Positions 1-8,085 of a DNA stretch of 64,000 nucleotides are shown here, piece by piece (the first letter of the stretch is position 1; every line of letters begins with the position of its first letter). Both the position numbers and the translations under genes were made by a program. This DNA is from SABI01 sp963663665 (GTDB taxonomy: Bacteria; Spirochaetota; Spirochaetia; Sphaerochaetales; Sphaerochaetaceae). The stretch covers positions 1-64,000 of the forward strand of contig CAXXKP010000006.1 of the NCBI GenBank assembly GCA_963663665.2, given 5' to 3'. The notes below the pieces were generated by a model. It did not search any database, was not told where the DNA came from, and saw only the letters and a list, made by a program, of their open reading frames with translations.

Positions 1-1053
1 CATAGGATCACAAAACATCTGATGACCTTAGCTGCAGAGTATCTTGCCAAGGGATTCACACTCACTGAAATCTCTCAGATTCTTCATATTCACCCATCTG
101 TGGTACGAGATATAGATGTGAAACGATTGAAAAGGATGTTTCCTTCAGTTAGACCAACCACTTATAGTACTCACACTGCAGTAGATGAATTCCTTCTACA
201 CAAAGGGCATCGGTATGCCACAGTCTTCATTGACCTGGATACCGGCCATGTAATCTACTTAGAAGAGGGGAAAAAGAAACAGCAAGTTTTGAATTTCATT
301 AGAATTATGGGTAAGGAGTGGATGAGCCATGTTCAGGCAGTATCTATGGATATGAATGCCCAGTATGATTCTGCTTTCAGAGAAGGAGCTCCGCATGTAA
401 AGATCGTGTATGACTTGTTTCATATGGTGAAGCTATACAATGACAGAGTTCTCACTCTGATGAGAAGACGTACCCAGAACGAACTTGAAGAACAGGGAAA
501 TAAAAATGCTTACCGACTCTATAAGAATATGAGGTTCGTACTTACTTCAAATCGCAGTACGCTCATACAGAAGGATAGAAGAGCTAAAGAAAACAATCTG
601 TATCTAAGTAACACATATTTTTCTCGAGGACTTTCTCTTCCTCCAGGGGCACGTAAAATGAAGTCAAACAATGAGCAACGACTGGATAATCTTCTTGTCC
701 AGAATGTAGAGTTTGCAGCTGCCTATATACTCTCAGAACAGTTAAAACTTGCTTTTAGAGAACAAGAAAGAGCAAAACTGGAAGAAGGAATGACTCTCTG
801 GTTAACTCTTGCACGTCAAAGTAAGGTTCCTGAAATTCTCACTTATGCTAATACAATAGAATCTCATATAGAAGGAATTGTAAACCATGCTGATCATCCA
901 ATCTCATCAGGAAAATTAGAAGGAACAAATAATCTCATCAAAACTATTCGACGAAAAGCCTATGGTTTTCGAGACACTGAGTATTTCTTTCTCAAGATTA
1001 TGGAAGCAAGTAGAAAACCTAGGGTTCGGTTCAAATCCCACAAGAAAATGTGA
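1..1053 (+). CDS. ISL3-family transposase, 5' end cut by window
   Basis: DDE transposase of the ISL3 family, which cuts and joins the ends of its own insertion sequence. The frame is open to the first base of the window, so the N-terminal zinc-ribbon part lies outside; the ATG at 22 is an internal Met. Visible are an HTH-like segment (TLTEISQILHIHPSVVRDI), the DDE core with DLDTGHVIYLEEGKKK and VQAVSMDMNAQYDSAF, the family signature VYDLFHMVKLYNDRV, and the C-terminal SGKLEGTNNLIKTIRRKAYGF with the last acidic residue. The visible frame has no internal stop. The TGA stop runs straight into the terminal repeat. No cargo gene is visible on this side. Confidence 0.93.
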   Translation, partial: HRITKHLMTLAAEYLAKGFTLTEISQILHIHPSVVRDIDVKRLKRMFPSVRPTTYSTHTAVDEFLLHKGHRYATVFIDLDTGHVIYLEEGKKKQQVLNFIRIMGKEWMSHVQAVSMDMNAQYDSAFREGAPHVKIVYDLFHMVKLYNDRVLTLMRRRTQNELEEQGNKNAYRLYKNMRFVLTSNRSTLIQKDRRAKENNLYLSNTYFSRGLSLPPGARKMKSNNEQRLDNLLVQNVEFAAAYILSEQLKLAFREQERAKLEEGMTLWLTLARQSKVPEILTYANTIESHIEGIVNHADHPISSGKLEGTNNLIKTIRRKAYGFRDTEYFFLKIMEASRKPRVRFKSHKKM

Positions 1054-1060
1054 AGAGCCC
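1052..1060 (+). repeat. Right terminal repeat end of the ISL3 element (candidate)
   Basis: GAAGAGCCC overlaps the TGA stop of the transposase. ISL3-family elements characteristically begin GGCTCTTC and end GAAGAGCC, so this is most likely the right tip of the element; the 8 bases after it would be the target duplication. The left end lies outside the window, so the pair cannot be confirmed here. Confidence 0.6.
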
Positions 1061-1513
1061 ATTTTTTTATCATCAATGAGTTTTATAGAGAACAGTGTTA
1101 ACAGTATCTATCTATGAATACATGCCATTCTTATCTATCTTTTTCTACATTTTATGAAATGACAATCTATAGGAGTATTATCGATAGAAACAAGGTATTG
1201 CTTTGAATAGACCTCTCATCATGTTAAGTTTATACCAGATTTTCTCTATTAATCTTTACTTCACTTGTGAACCTTTCTGCTTCATTCACTGTTGTGTGTT
1301 ATTATGTCATTTCTAGTGCAATATAGTTATACTTTGGTATACTAATTATCATAATATACCATTGTTTGATTGCAAAATTCATGGCAATTTGCTTAATATT
1401 TTTAAAATATTATGATATAATGTACCAATAATTTGGGGAAACATTATAGATTTTACAATGCTTTATCTTATTGATACGCATGATGGTAGTGAGACCCAAA
1501 TAATTTTATTAGA
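1061..1513. other. AT-rich intergenic region between IS and aldolase operon
   Basis: About 450 bases without a supported gene. A TATAAT at 1416-1421 has no well-spaced -35 box, so I do not call a promoter from it. The 3' part should contain the promoter of the aldolase-kinase pair, because the operator at 1514-1539 lies just upstream of its ribosome binding site. No RNA gene recognised. Confidence 0.5.
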
Positions 1514-1539
1514 ATAATACATTAACGATAATGTATTAT
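1514..1539. promoter_or_regulatory. LacI-type operator 1 (aldolase-kinase operon)
   Basis: A 26-bp palindrome with one central mismatch, core ACATTAACGATAATGT (1519-1534), ends 14 bases before the ATG at 1554 and just upstream of the GGGAG ribosome binding site. The reverse complement of the core recurs exactly at 12727-12742, and a fully symmetrical version is at 14263. The central CG within A/T-rich arms is typical of LacI-family operators, and a LacI regulator lies at 4036-5037. Confidence 0.8.
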
Positions 1540-1553
1540 ATGGGAGAATACAC

Positions 1554-2450
1554 ATGAACGACATCACTGCAATTATGAAAAAGGCTTACGAGAAACATAT
1601 TATAATCCCTGCATTTAATATGCCACACCTTCCTATGATGAAACCAGTTGTTGATGCTTTAAAGGAGAAAAATGCCTTTGGGTTAATCGCAGTTGCACGT
1701 TTAGAATGGATAAAATTCTCTTCTAAAAGCTTAGAGGCTGTTGCAACTGAGTACACAAAAGTTGGTGACCGATCTGTTACCCGTCTCCACCTAGACCATG
1801 TACCTGTAATTGATGAAGATCACCTTGAAGTTGACTATATGAATGATATAAAAAGGGCGATAAAAGCTGGATATCAATCAGTAATGGTTGATGGTTCTCG
1901 CCTAAATTTAGAAAAAAACTTGAAAGCCGTAAAAGAAGTTGTCGCTTATGCGCATAGTAAAGGTGTTCCAGTAGAAGCGGAGCTTGGTGCTGTAATGGGA
2001 CATGAAGATGGCCCAATGCCTAGCTATGAAGAATTATTCTCTTCTGGCCGAGGATTTACAGATGTTGAAGAAGCTAAAATATTCATTAAAGAGACAGAAG
2101 TTGATTGGTTAAGCGTAGCGGTAGGATCAGTGCATGGAGCAATAAGTCCTTCTACAAGAGATAATAAGAAAGTAACAGCCCGAGTACATATTGGGAGACT
2201 AACTACTTTAGATGAGGCTTTAAGACTTCCTCTCGTACTTCATGGAGGTTCTGGCATCTCTCTTTCCTATTTGAAGCAATCATTTAACCATGGAATAGCA
2301 AAGTTAAATATTGGTACTGATATTAGGCAAGTATATGAGTCTAATAGGAATGAATCTATTGAAAAAGGGCAACAGGCTGTGAAGACAAGGGTATTAGAAA
2401 TAATCGACGAACTTGGCATTGCAGGTACCGCCGATATACTCTTAGGATAA
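1554..2450 (+). CDS. Class II (zinc) ketose-bisphosphate aldolase family
   Basis: Cytoplasmic class II aldolase of the fructose/tagatose-bisphosphate type, expected to split a phosphorylated ketose into dihydroxyacetone phosphate and an aldehyde. Visible motifs: HLDH at residues 79-82 (catalytic Asp, zinc His), SVMVDGS near 109-115, EAELG at 141-145, zinc-site His in VGSVHG (H194), LHGGSG with the third zinc His (H230) and the phosphate-binding KLNIGTD. At 298 aa it has normal length. RBS GGGAG precedes the ATG. It is followed after 13 bases by a FGGY kinase, so the likely order is kinase then aldolase on a ketose 1-phosphate or similar. The segment around residues 155-175 and the TRDNKKV stretch after H194 differ from classical GatY/FbaA, so the substrate cannot be named. 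Confidence 0.88.
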   Translation: MNDITAIMKKAYEKHIIIPAFNMPHLPMMKPVVDALKEKNAFGLIAVARLEWIKFSSKSLEAVATEYTKVGDRSVTRLHLDHVPVIDEDHLEVDYMNDIKRAIKAGYQSVMVDGSRLNLEKNLKAVKEVVAYAHSKGVPVEAELGAVMGHEDGPMPSYEELFSSGRGFTDVEEAKIFIKETEVDWLSVAVGSVHGAISPSTRDNKKVTARVHIGRLTTLDEALRLPLVLHGGSGISLSYLKQSFNHGIAKLNIGTDIRQVYESNRNESIEKGQQAVKTRVLEIIDELGIAGTADILLG

Positions 2451-2463
2451 GGAAAGAAATTGT

Positions 2464-3966
2464 ATGAGTTTAATGGGAATAGATATCGGCTCTTCTCGTT
2501 GTAAAGTAGCTGTATATGCAGAGAATGGAACATTAATAACCTCTAGTGAAGCAGCATATGATGTAAAACGAGGTGAGAAAGGACGCTTTGAACTAGATAG
2601 CTTTCTTGTAGAACAAGCCCTCTATAAGGCAATCAAAAATTCTAGTGACACGCATACATGGAAACCAATACACGCTCATGACTCTATTACTGCAATATCT
2701 GTAGGTTCTTTCGGGGAGGCGGTAGTTCCACTCGATAAAGATGGTGAGATTCTTGGACCTAGTATTTTCAGCCATGATCAGCGTCGAAAAGAGTCCATTT
2801 CTCGTTTCAGCGAAATGGGAGATGAAAAGTTTTATGCTATTAATGGAAATATTTTAGGGTACTCATACACCTATCCAAAGTTGGTATGGTACAAAGAAGA
2901 TGCTCCTGAGTTATATAGCAGAATTTGGAAAGTTCTCTCTTGGGCAGATTTCCTTGTATTTAGACTTTCTGGAATAGATGCAACTAACTTTTGTCATGCA
3001 AACAGAACACTACTTTTTGACCTATGGAAAGAAGATTGGTCAAGTGAATTAATAGAAGTAGGAGGGCTTAATAGAAATATCTTAGCCGATGTTGTTCCTC
3101 CTGGTACGGTGATTGGGACAATTCTTCCCCACATGGGACGAAGCTTAGGACTCAACAATGATGTAAAAATTATAGTAGGTGGGCATGACCAATGCCTTAA
3201 TGCTTTGGGTGCAGGTGCTATTAAAGGAGGAGACTCTGTTACTGGGATCGGCACTGTAGAGTGCACCACTGTGATATTTGACTCAATTCCCGATCCAAAA
3301 GTGATGTTGAATTTAAATCTTGGTATTGAACATCACACAGTGAGTGGGAAATATGTTACTTTTATTCACAATCAAGCAGGAGCATTACAAACGTGGTTCT
3401 TACATGCATTCACACGAGAACTGCAAGAAAAAGGGTTAAACGAGAAAGAGATTCTTGATTATCTTACTCTTGAAGCCCCCATTTCTCCCACGAACCTCAT
3501 CTTTCTCCCCTTTGTTGAACCATCTGGAGCACCCCTATTCCTACCTTCAGGAAATGGCCTTTTTTATGGTATCAACGCCACAACAAAAAGAGGTGCAATG
3601 TATCGTGCTTTATTAGAAGGAGAAACCATGTTTTTCCTTGAAGCATTTAAGCGCCTTGAAGAGCAAGGAATCTACATAAATGATATCCTCACAACTGGTG
3701 GTGGAAGTAGATCTGATTTTTGGCTTCAAATAAAGGCAGATATGTTGCAACGTCCTGTAAAAAGGGCAAAATATAGAGAATCAGGGACAGCAGGCGCCGC
3801 TATGATTGCAGGAATAGCAACAAATACTTATTCTACTGTTGAAGAAGCAGTAAACGTATTTTCGGGTACTGAAAAAAGTTTCACTCCAAACCTACTTTAC
3901 AAACCACTCTATGAAAAGCTTCAGGAACGGTACCGTCATCTTGTAAAAAACATACTTCTCCCTTAA
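2464..3966 (+). CDS. FGGY-family carbohydrate kinase
   Basis: ATP-dependent kinase of the xylulokinase/fuculokinase/glycerol kinase superfamily; it should phosphorylate the ketose made by the isomerase of the same regulon. The N-terminal half opens with the phosphate-1 motif GIDIGSSRCKVAVY. The C-terminal half has the conserved GGHDQCLNALGAG segment and the FGGY signature region with TTGGGSRSDFWLQIKADM and SGTAGAAMIAG. Length 500 aa is standard. AAGGAAAG lies upstream of the ATG. Co-transcribed with the aldolase under operator 1; a strong hairpin follows the stop. Exact sugar unknown: xylulose, fuculose or rhamnulose are all possible for the family. Confidence 0.9.
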   Translation: MSLMGIDIGSSRCKVAVYAENGTLITSSEAAYDVKRGEKGRFELDSFLVEQALYKAIKNSSDTHTWKPIHAHDSITAISVGSFGEAVVPLDKDGEILGPSIFSHDQRRKESISRFSEMGDEKFYAINGNILGYSYTYPKLVWYKEDAPELYSRIWKVLSWADFLVFRLSGIDATNFCHANRTLLFDLWKEDWSSELIEVGGLNRNILADVVPPGTVIGTILPHMGRSLGLNNDVKIIVGGHDQCLNALGAGAIKGGDSVTGIGTVECTTVIFDSIPDPKVMLNLNLGIEHHTVSGKYVTFIHNQAGALQTWFLHAFTRELQEKGLNEKEILDYLTLEAPISPTNLIFLPFVEPSGAPLFLPSGNGLFYGINATTKRGAMYRALLEGETMFFLEAFKRLEEQGIYINDILTTGGGSRSDFWLQIKADMLQRPVKRAKYRESGTAGAAMIAGIATNTYSTVEEAVNVFSGTEKSFTPNLLYKPLYEKLQERYRHLVKNILLP

Positions 3967-3976
3967 TGAGACCTAA

Positions 3977-4006
3977 AGTAAGTAGCACTTAATCGTGCTA
4001 TTTACT
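3977..4006. terminator. Bidirectional terminator hairpin
   Basis: AGTAAGTAGCAC and GTGCTATTTACT form a 12-bp stem with one G:T-type mismatch around a 6-base loop, between two convergent genes. It is followed by CTATTTTC on + and preceded by A/T-rich sequence on -, so it can serve both the aldolase-kinase operon and the long minus-strand operon ending with lacI. Confidence 0.75.
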
Positions 4007-4035
4007 CTATTTTCAGAAAATAGTAGTCATCTAAT

Positions 4036-5037
4036 TTAATCAATATCTCGATCTACTAAAAATGTCTCGAGTACTACAGTATGTGGTGTGCTAGAAGAAG
4101 ACTTCATTTGTTCAAATAGCATATTTATCACCTCAAAAGCTTCAACATCTTTTCTTATTCCTACACTTGTTAATTTAACTGGATAATTAAGATCAGAAAG
4201 GATATCATCAACTCCGACAACGGGTACATTTTGACCAACCTCCTGGAGTGTTCTAAGAGCAGCAAATGCAATGAAATCAGAAAATGCAAATATAGCATCG
4301 AAATCAATATGTTTTCTAAATATTGCTTCAACACAACTACATTTTGAATTTTCAACAATATCTGCCTCAGCAATGAGTTTTTCATCATAAGGAATTTGGT
4401 ATTTGTTAAGACATTTTTTATATCCTAAAAGTCGATCATTACTTGAAGAGATGTGAGATGGACCATTAAGATACAAAATGCGTTTCTTCCCAAGATGAAT
4501 AAGATGTTCTACTGCTAAATATCCTGCTCTTACATCATCCCATATAACAGTATAAAACAATCGAGAAGAAAATTTTCTTCCTACGATGACATAGGGTATA
4601 GAATTTGAAATAATTAAATCAAAAATATCTTCTCTTTTTTGTGTAGGGCAAATGATAATACCATCAACCTTGCGACTTATGGCAGTTCGAACAGCCTCAT
4701 TTTCTACATCACTATTTTCATCAGTATTCATTATCATCGAATTATAGCCATGTTCTCTAAGCAGTTTATCCATTTCTTTTACTTTTGTAGCAAAGAAAGG
4801 GTTCGCAATGTCAGGAATAATTATTGCGAGAGTATGAGTAACCCCAGAACGCATTGATACAGCAACCATATTAGTGAGATAACCCATCTCTCTTGCTTTA
4901 TCTCGTATAATTTTTTGTGTATCTTCAGAGATATCCTTCATTTCTTTCAATGCATGACTTACGGTATTTACCGTATATCCAGTGGCTAATGCAATATCTT
5001 TCATTGTCACTCTATGAGGTTTTCTCCCTGCAGACAC
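4036..5037 (-). CDS. LacI-family transcriptional repressor
   Basis: DNA-binding repressor with an N-terminal LacI helix-turn-helix (VTMKDIALATGYTVNTVSHAL, hinge region to about residue 60) and a periplasmic-binding-protein-like effector domain (TLAIIIPDIANPFFATKVKEM and later DAIFAFSDFIAFAALRTL, VVGVDDI). 333 aa is the usual length. It is the last gene of the minus-strand operon. The three palindromes at 1514, 12727 and 14263 are its best candidate operators, which would place the isomerase, kinase, aldolase, transporter and glycyl radical enzyme under one effector. No operator is seen directly upstream of lacI, but it would be autoregulated through the operon promoter. Confidence 0.93.
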   Translation of the reverse strand: MSAGRKPHRVTMKDIALATGYTVNTVSHALKEMKDISEDTQKIIRDKAREMGYLTNMVAVSMRSGVTHTLAIIIPDIANPFFATKVKEMDKLLREHGYNSMIMNTDENSDVENEAVRTAISRKVDGIIICPTQKREDIFDLIISNSIPYVIVGRKFSSRLFYTVIWDDVRAGYLAVEHLIHLGKKRILYLNGPSHISSSNDRLLGYKKCLNKYQIPYDEKLIAEADIVENSKCSCVEAIFRKHIDFDAIFAFSDFIAFAALRTLQEVGQNVPVVGVDDILSDLNYPVKLTSVGIRKDVEAFEVINMLFEQMKSSSSTPHTVVLETFLVDRDID

Positions 5038-5077
5038 TATACACTCCTTATAAAAGTCCTGATGAAAATACTATTTC

Positions 5078-7201
5078 CTACATCTCAAGTTCCATTCTCT
5101 TAATAATATGATCTTGATAAATCTTATCCAATTCTACAAAATAGCCACTCCATCCCCATACACGAACAATAAGATCCTTATATTTTTCAGGATATTTTTG
5201 AGCATCAAGCATAGTATCACGGTTTACACCATTTAGTTGTATTTGCATCCCACCAATATCCATATATGTTTTTACAAGTTTCGCTACTTTTTGTATACTA
5301 TCTTCATTTCTAAACATAGTATCATGTAATTCTATAGTCAAAGGGCCTCCATTGGCAACACGGCTCAGATGGGCTTTAGAAAAGGATTTAATGAGCGATA
5401 CAGGCCCTTTACTTCTTGTAAACAAAGAAGGTGAAAAATTGCATGCAAACTCTTCGCTCTTCTTTCTACCATCAGGTGAGGCTCCTAATTCATTCCCATG
5501 CCATAAATAATACATCGCAGACCCAGTTCCTGGTCTAAAAATACCTCCACGACCATTTTGATGACCCTCTAAAGAGTCAGCAAACCAATCGAGTAACTGT
5601 GTTGCAATAATATCAACATAATCATCATCATTGCCCATTTTAGGAGCTTGATAACGAAGCATAGAGTAAATCTCATCATATCCTTCAAAATTAGCTTCTA
5701 AAGCATCCATTAACATCTTTTTATCAAGAGATTTCTCTTCATATACATACTTTTTTATTGCAGCTAAAGAATCGACTGCAGAGGATAATCCTGTACCATG
5801 AATACCATAGTTGTTGTATCGAGCGCCTTTGCTCACATCTCTGCCATTCTCTATACAATCTGCCATCATTAAAGACATGAGCGGTGCTGGTTCCATGTAA
5901 ATGCCATTAGTGTTTGCACAAATTTGTGCTGCTTGACCAAAAATCTTTTTTCTTACAACTTCAACAAAACCATCATATGTTTCACAAGTATATATTTCGG
6001 GGAGTGCTTCAAGAATACTTTTTAAAAATGAGAGTGCATCGATATTTACAATATCCATGGCAACTTCTGGAATAATAAATTCCCAACAAGCGGCAACCAC
6101 ATAGTTGGTTGCATCAATATGAGAATAGCCCCATTTTTCAAGTGCTGGAATTACAATCATATCATTGGAATATTGAGGAAATCCTAATCCTAGTTTAGTC
6201 ATTTGAGTGCCGAGCAGATACAACTCCAAAGGAGTCTTATCATGCACTCGCAAATTAATTTTTGGATCAATTAATTTTAAATCTATACTTGCTTGCATAC
6301 ATAATGATGAAAGGTCATTAAAGGAATCATTGCCTTCACTATCTAGTCCACCTAGCACAATACTCTGCCCATTATCACCTTGTTGCATTCCTGGGTACAA
6401 ATCACTATCTTTGTTAAAAGAGATAAAAAATTCTTCTAGTAGAACTAATGCAGAGTCTCTATCAAGTCGCCCTTCTTCAATATCAGAGACATAATACGAA
6501 AACATATACTGATCAAAACGTCCAATAGTATTATGATAATTAAAACTTTCCCATAAACAGAAGTGGAGTAATCGAAAAAACTGTAATGCTTCTACGAAGC
6601 TTCTTGGCGGTTGTTGTGGTATATGAGAGAAAGTACTTGCAACAAGATCGTTTCCAACCTTCTTTGCTTCAAGACGATAACGCTCACTAAAATCTTCAAT
6701 CATGGTAAGAACATCAAGAAGGGAATGAAGATAAGCGACCTTCTCATCTTCATTCTGCTTAGTAAATTTTTCTATTGCTCTATTAATTTCTATTCGCTTG
6801 TTATCAAAACCTTCATCAATCAATGAACTATATCCAGGATTAATGTTGCATACTTTTCCTTGTTCATGAATACGATAAGATTTTTTTATATGATCCCACT
6901 CCATTTTCGAGAAAATTTCGGGAATAATAGGGACTGTACGCAGGATACTTATTTTTTCATTAGGAAGTACGACAACCCTCTCATGTTCAAGCATCCATTT
7001 GAGTCTTTGATTTGTTCGCTCGACATCATTCAACCGCTTTCCCTCAAAATCACTCGATAATATGTATTGTTCTACCGGAGGCAATCGGAAGCTATGATGA
7101 GAATTTTCTTCAATAAAAAATTTTTTTAAGTTAGCAATGTATTGATTCATAAGTCCCCTTTTATTTAATTCCAATAGATAGTCTGTATTAGCAATGGGCA
7201 T
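5078..7201 (-). CDS. Short glycyl radical enzyme (PFL-like family), substrate unknown
   Basis: Oxygen-sensitive radical enzyme of the pyruvate formate-lyase/diol dehydratase superfamily. The C-terminal glycine-loop motif is VRVWGWSGYF, placing the radical on Gly683; the thiyl-radical Cys is probably C372 in VVAACWEFIIP, with Glu two residues later as in dehydratase-type members. At 707 aa it is clearly shorter than the usual 760-850 aa, and ACWEF differs from the GCVEP type loop of glycerol/propanediol dehydratases and from the CC pair of PFL itself, so it is not formate acetyltransferase. Its activase is the adjacent upstream gene. With isomerase, kinase and aldolase in the same regulon it could act on an aldolase product, for example a propanediol, or be a C-S or C-C lyase; this is inference. 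Confidence 0.85.
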   Translation of the reverse strand: MPIANTDYLLELNKRGLMNQYIANLKKFFIEENSHHSFRLPPVEQYILSSDFEGKRLNDVERTNQRLKWMLEHERVVVLPNEKISILRTVPIIPEIFSKMEWDHIKKSYRIHEQGKVCNINPGYSSLIDEGFDNKRIEINRAIEKFTKQNEDEKVAYLHSLLDVLTMIEDFSERYRLEAKKVGNDLVASTFSHIPQQPPRSFVEALQFFRLLHFCLWESFNYHNTIGRFDQYMFSYYVSDIEEGRLDRDSALVLLEEFFISFNKDSDLYPGMQQGDNGQSIVLGGLDSEGNDSFNDLSSLCMQASIDLKLIDPKINLRVHDKTPLELYLLGTQMTKLGLGFPQYSNDMIVIPALEKWGYSHIDATNYVVAACWEFIIPEVAMDIVNIDALSFLKSILEALPEIYTCETYDGFVEVVRKKIFGQAAQICANTNGIYMEPAPLMSLMMADCIENGRDVSKGARYNNYGIHGTGLSSAVDSLAAIKKYVYEEKSLDKKMLMDALEANFEGYDEIYSMLRYQAPKMGNDDDYVDIIATQLLDWFADSLEGHQNGRGGIFRPGTGSAMYYLWHGNELGASPDGRKKSEEFACNFSPSLFTRSKGPVSLIKSFSKAHLSRVANGGPLTIELHDTMFRNEDSIQKVAKLVKTYMDIGGMQIQLNGVNRDTMLDAQKYPEKYKDLIVRVWGWSGYFVELDKIYQDHIIKRMELEM

Positions 7202-7217
7202 GGTATCTGCTTCTGTG

Positions 7218-8072
7218 TTACAAAACTACACATGGTACTCCTTCTTGTGCGAAAGATTCAACATCAAGAAAAGGTTGAGCAGATTCATCAAAGCTCGGAT
7301 TATATTGTTGATGTAACATTGAGTATTTTGCCCCTGCTGTGTGTTGATATGGAAGTAATTCTACTTTCAAAAGATTTTTAATCCCTTTAAGAAGAAGAGC
7401 TGTTTGTCTAAAATTTTCCTTAAAATCATTAACCCCAGGGATAACAGGAATTCTTATTACGAAGGGTTTCCCAGATTGTTTTACATACTCTAAATTTTGA
7501 AGTATCAAATTATTATCTTTTCCACAATATTGTGTATGTAATTTCGAGTCAATCATTTTTATATCCATGATCACATAATCAACTGCATCAATCACAGATT
7601 TAAAAATCTTAGGGGAAGCATATCCGCTTGTTTCAATTACAGAGTGTAAACCTTCCAATCTTTCAATTACCTTTAAAACGAATGAATGTTGCATTAAAGG
7701 TTCTCCTCCTGAGAAAGTGACACCTCCTCCGTTAGTCTCTAAAATCTCTTTATTTTTTAATATAAGAGTTGCTAATTCATCTGCTTGATAATAGGTGCCG
7801 GCTATCTTACGAAGGTTTAAAGGACAATAAAGGATACATGTACCGCAAGCATTACATAATTCAGGAATTGCCCCATTAATACACTTTCTCTCACATGCGC
7901 CACAATCAATGCATAAGAGAGTACTTACCATAAGTTGTGGCTTACTTGATATCCCCTCAGGATTATGACACCACTCACATTTTAATGGGCATCCTTTTAA
8001 AAACACAGTGATTCTTATTCCCGGCCCATCGAAAATTGCCATCTCTTTAATATCGAAGATGAGTCCTTTCAT
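7218..8072 (-). CDS. Glycyl radical enzyme activase (radical SAM)
   Basis: Uses S-adenosylmethionine and a [4Fe-4S] cluster to install the glycyl radical on the neighbouring enzyme. The radical-SAM CX3CX2C motif is GCPLKCEWCHNPEG, followed by an eight-Cys ferredoxin-like insert (CIDCGACERKC and CNACGTCILYCP), which is typical of activases for non-PFL glycyl radical enzymes. TNGGGVTFSGGEPLMQ is the GGE motif. I chose the ATG at 8072 (MKGLIFDIKEM) because GGAGG lies five bases upstream; a longer frame to 8123 would overlap the ATPase gene. Gap of 16 bases to the glycyl radical enzyme. Confidence 0.92.
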   Translation of the reverse strand: MKGLIFDIKEMAIFDGPGIRITVFLKGCPLKCEWCHNPEGISSKPQLMVSTLLCIDCGACERKCINGAIPELCNACGTCILYCPLNLRKIAGTYYQADELATLILKNKEILETNGGGVTFSGGEPLMQHSFVLKVIERLEGLHSVIETSGYASPKIFKSVIDAVDYVIMDIKMIDSKLHTQYCGKDNNLILQNLEYVKQSGKPFVIRIPVIPGVNDFKENFRQTALLLKGIKNLLKVELLPYQHTAGAKYSMLHQQYNPSFDESAQPFLDVESFAQEGVPCVVL

Positions 8073-8085
8073 CCTTCCTCCATGA

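Noticed and set aside
1416..1421. TATAAT as promoter of the aldolase operon.
   Set aside because: No -35 box at suitable spacing; AT-rich sequence gives such boxes by chance.
5078..7201. Calling the glycyl radical enzyme pyruvate formate-lyase.
   Set aside because: It lacks the adjacent Cys-Cys pair and the RVSGYA-type end of PFL and is shorter; the family name alone would mislead.
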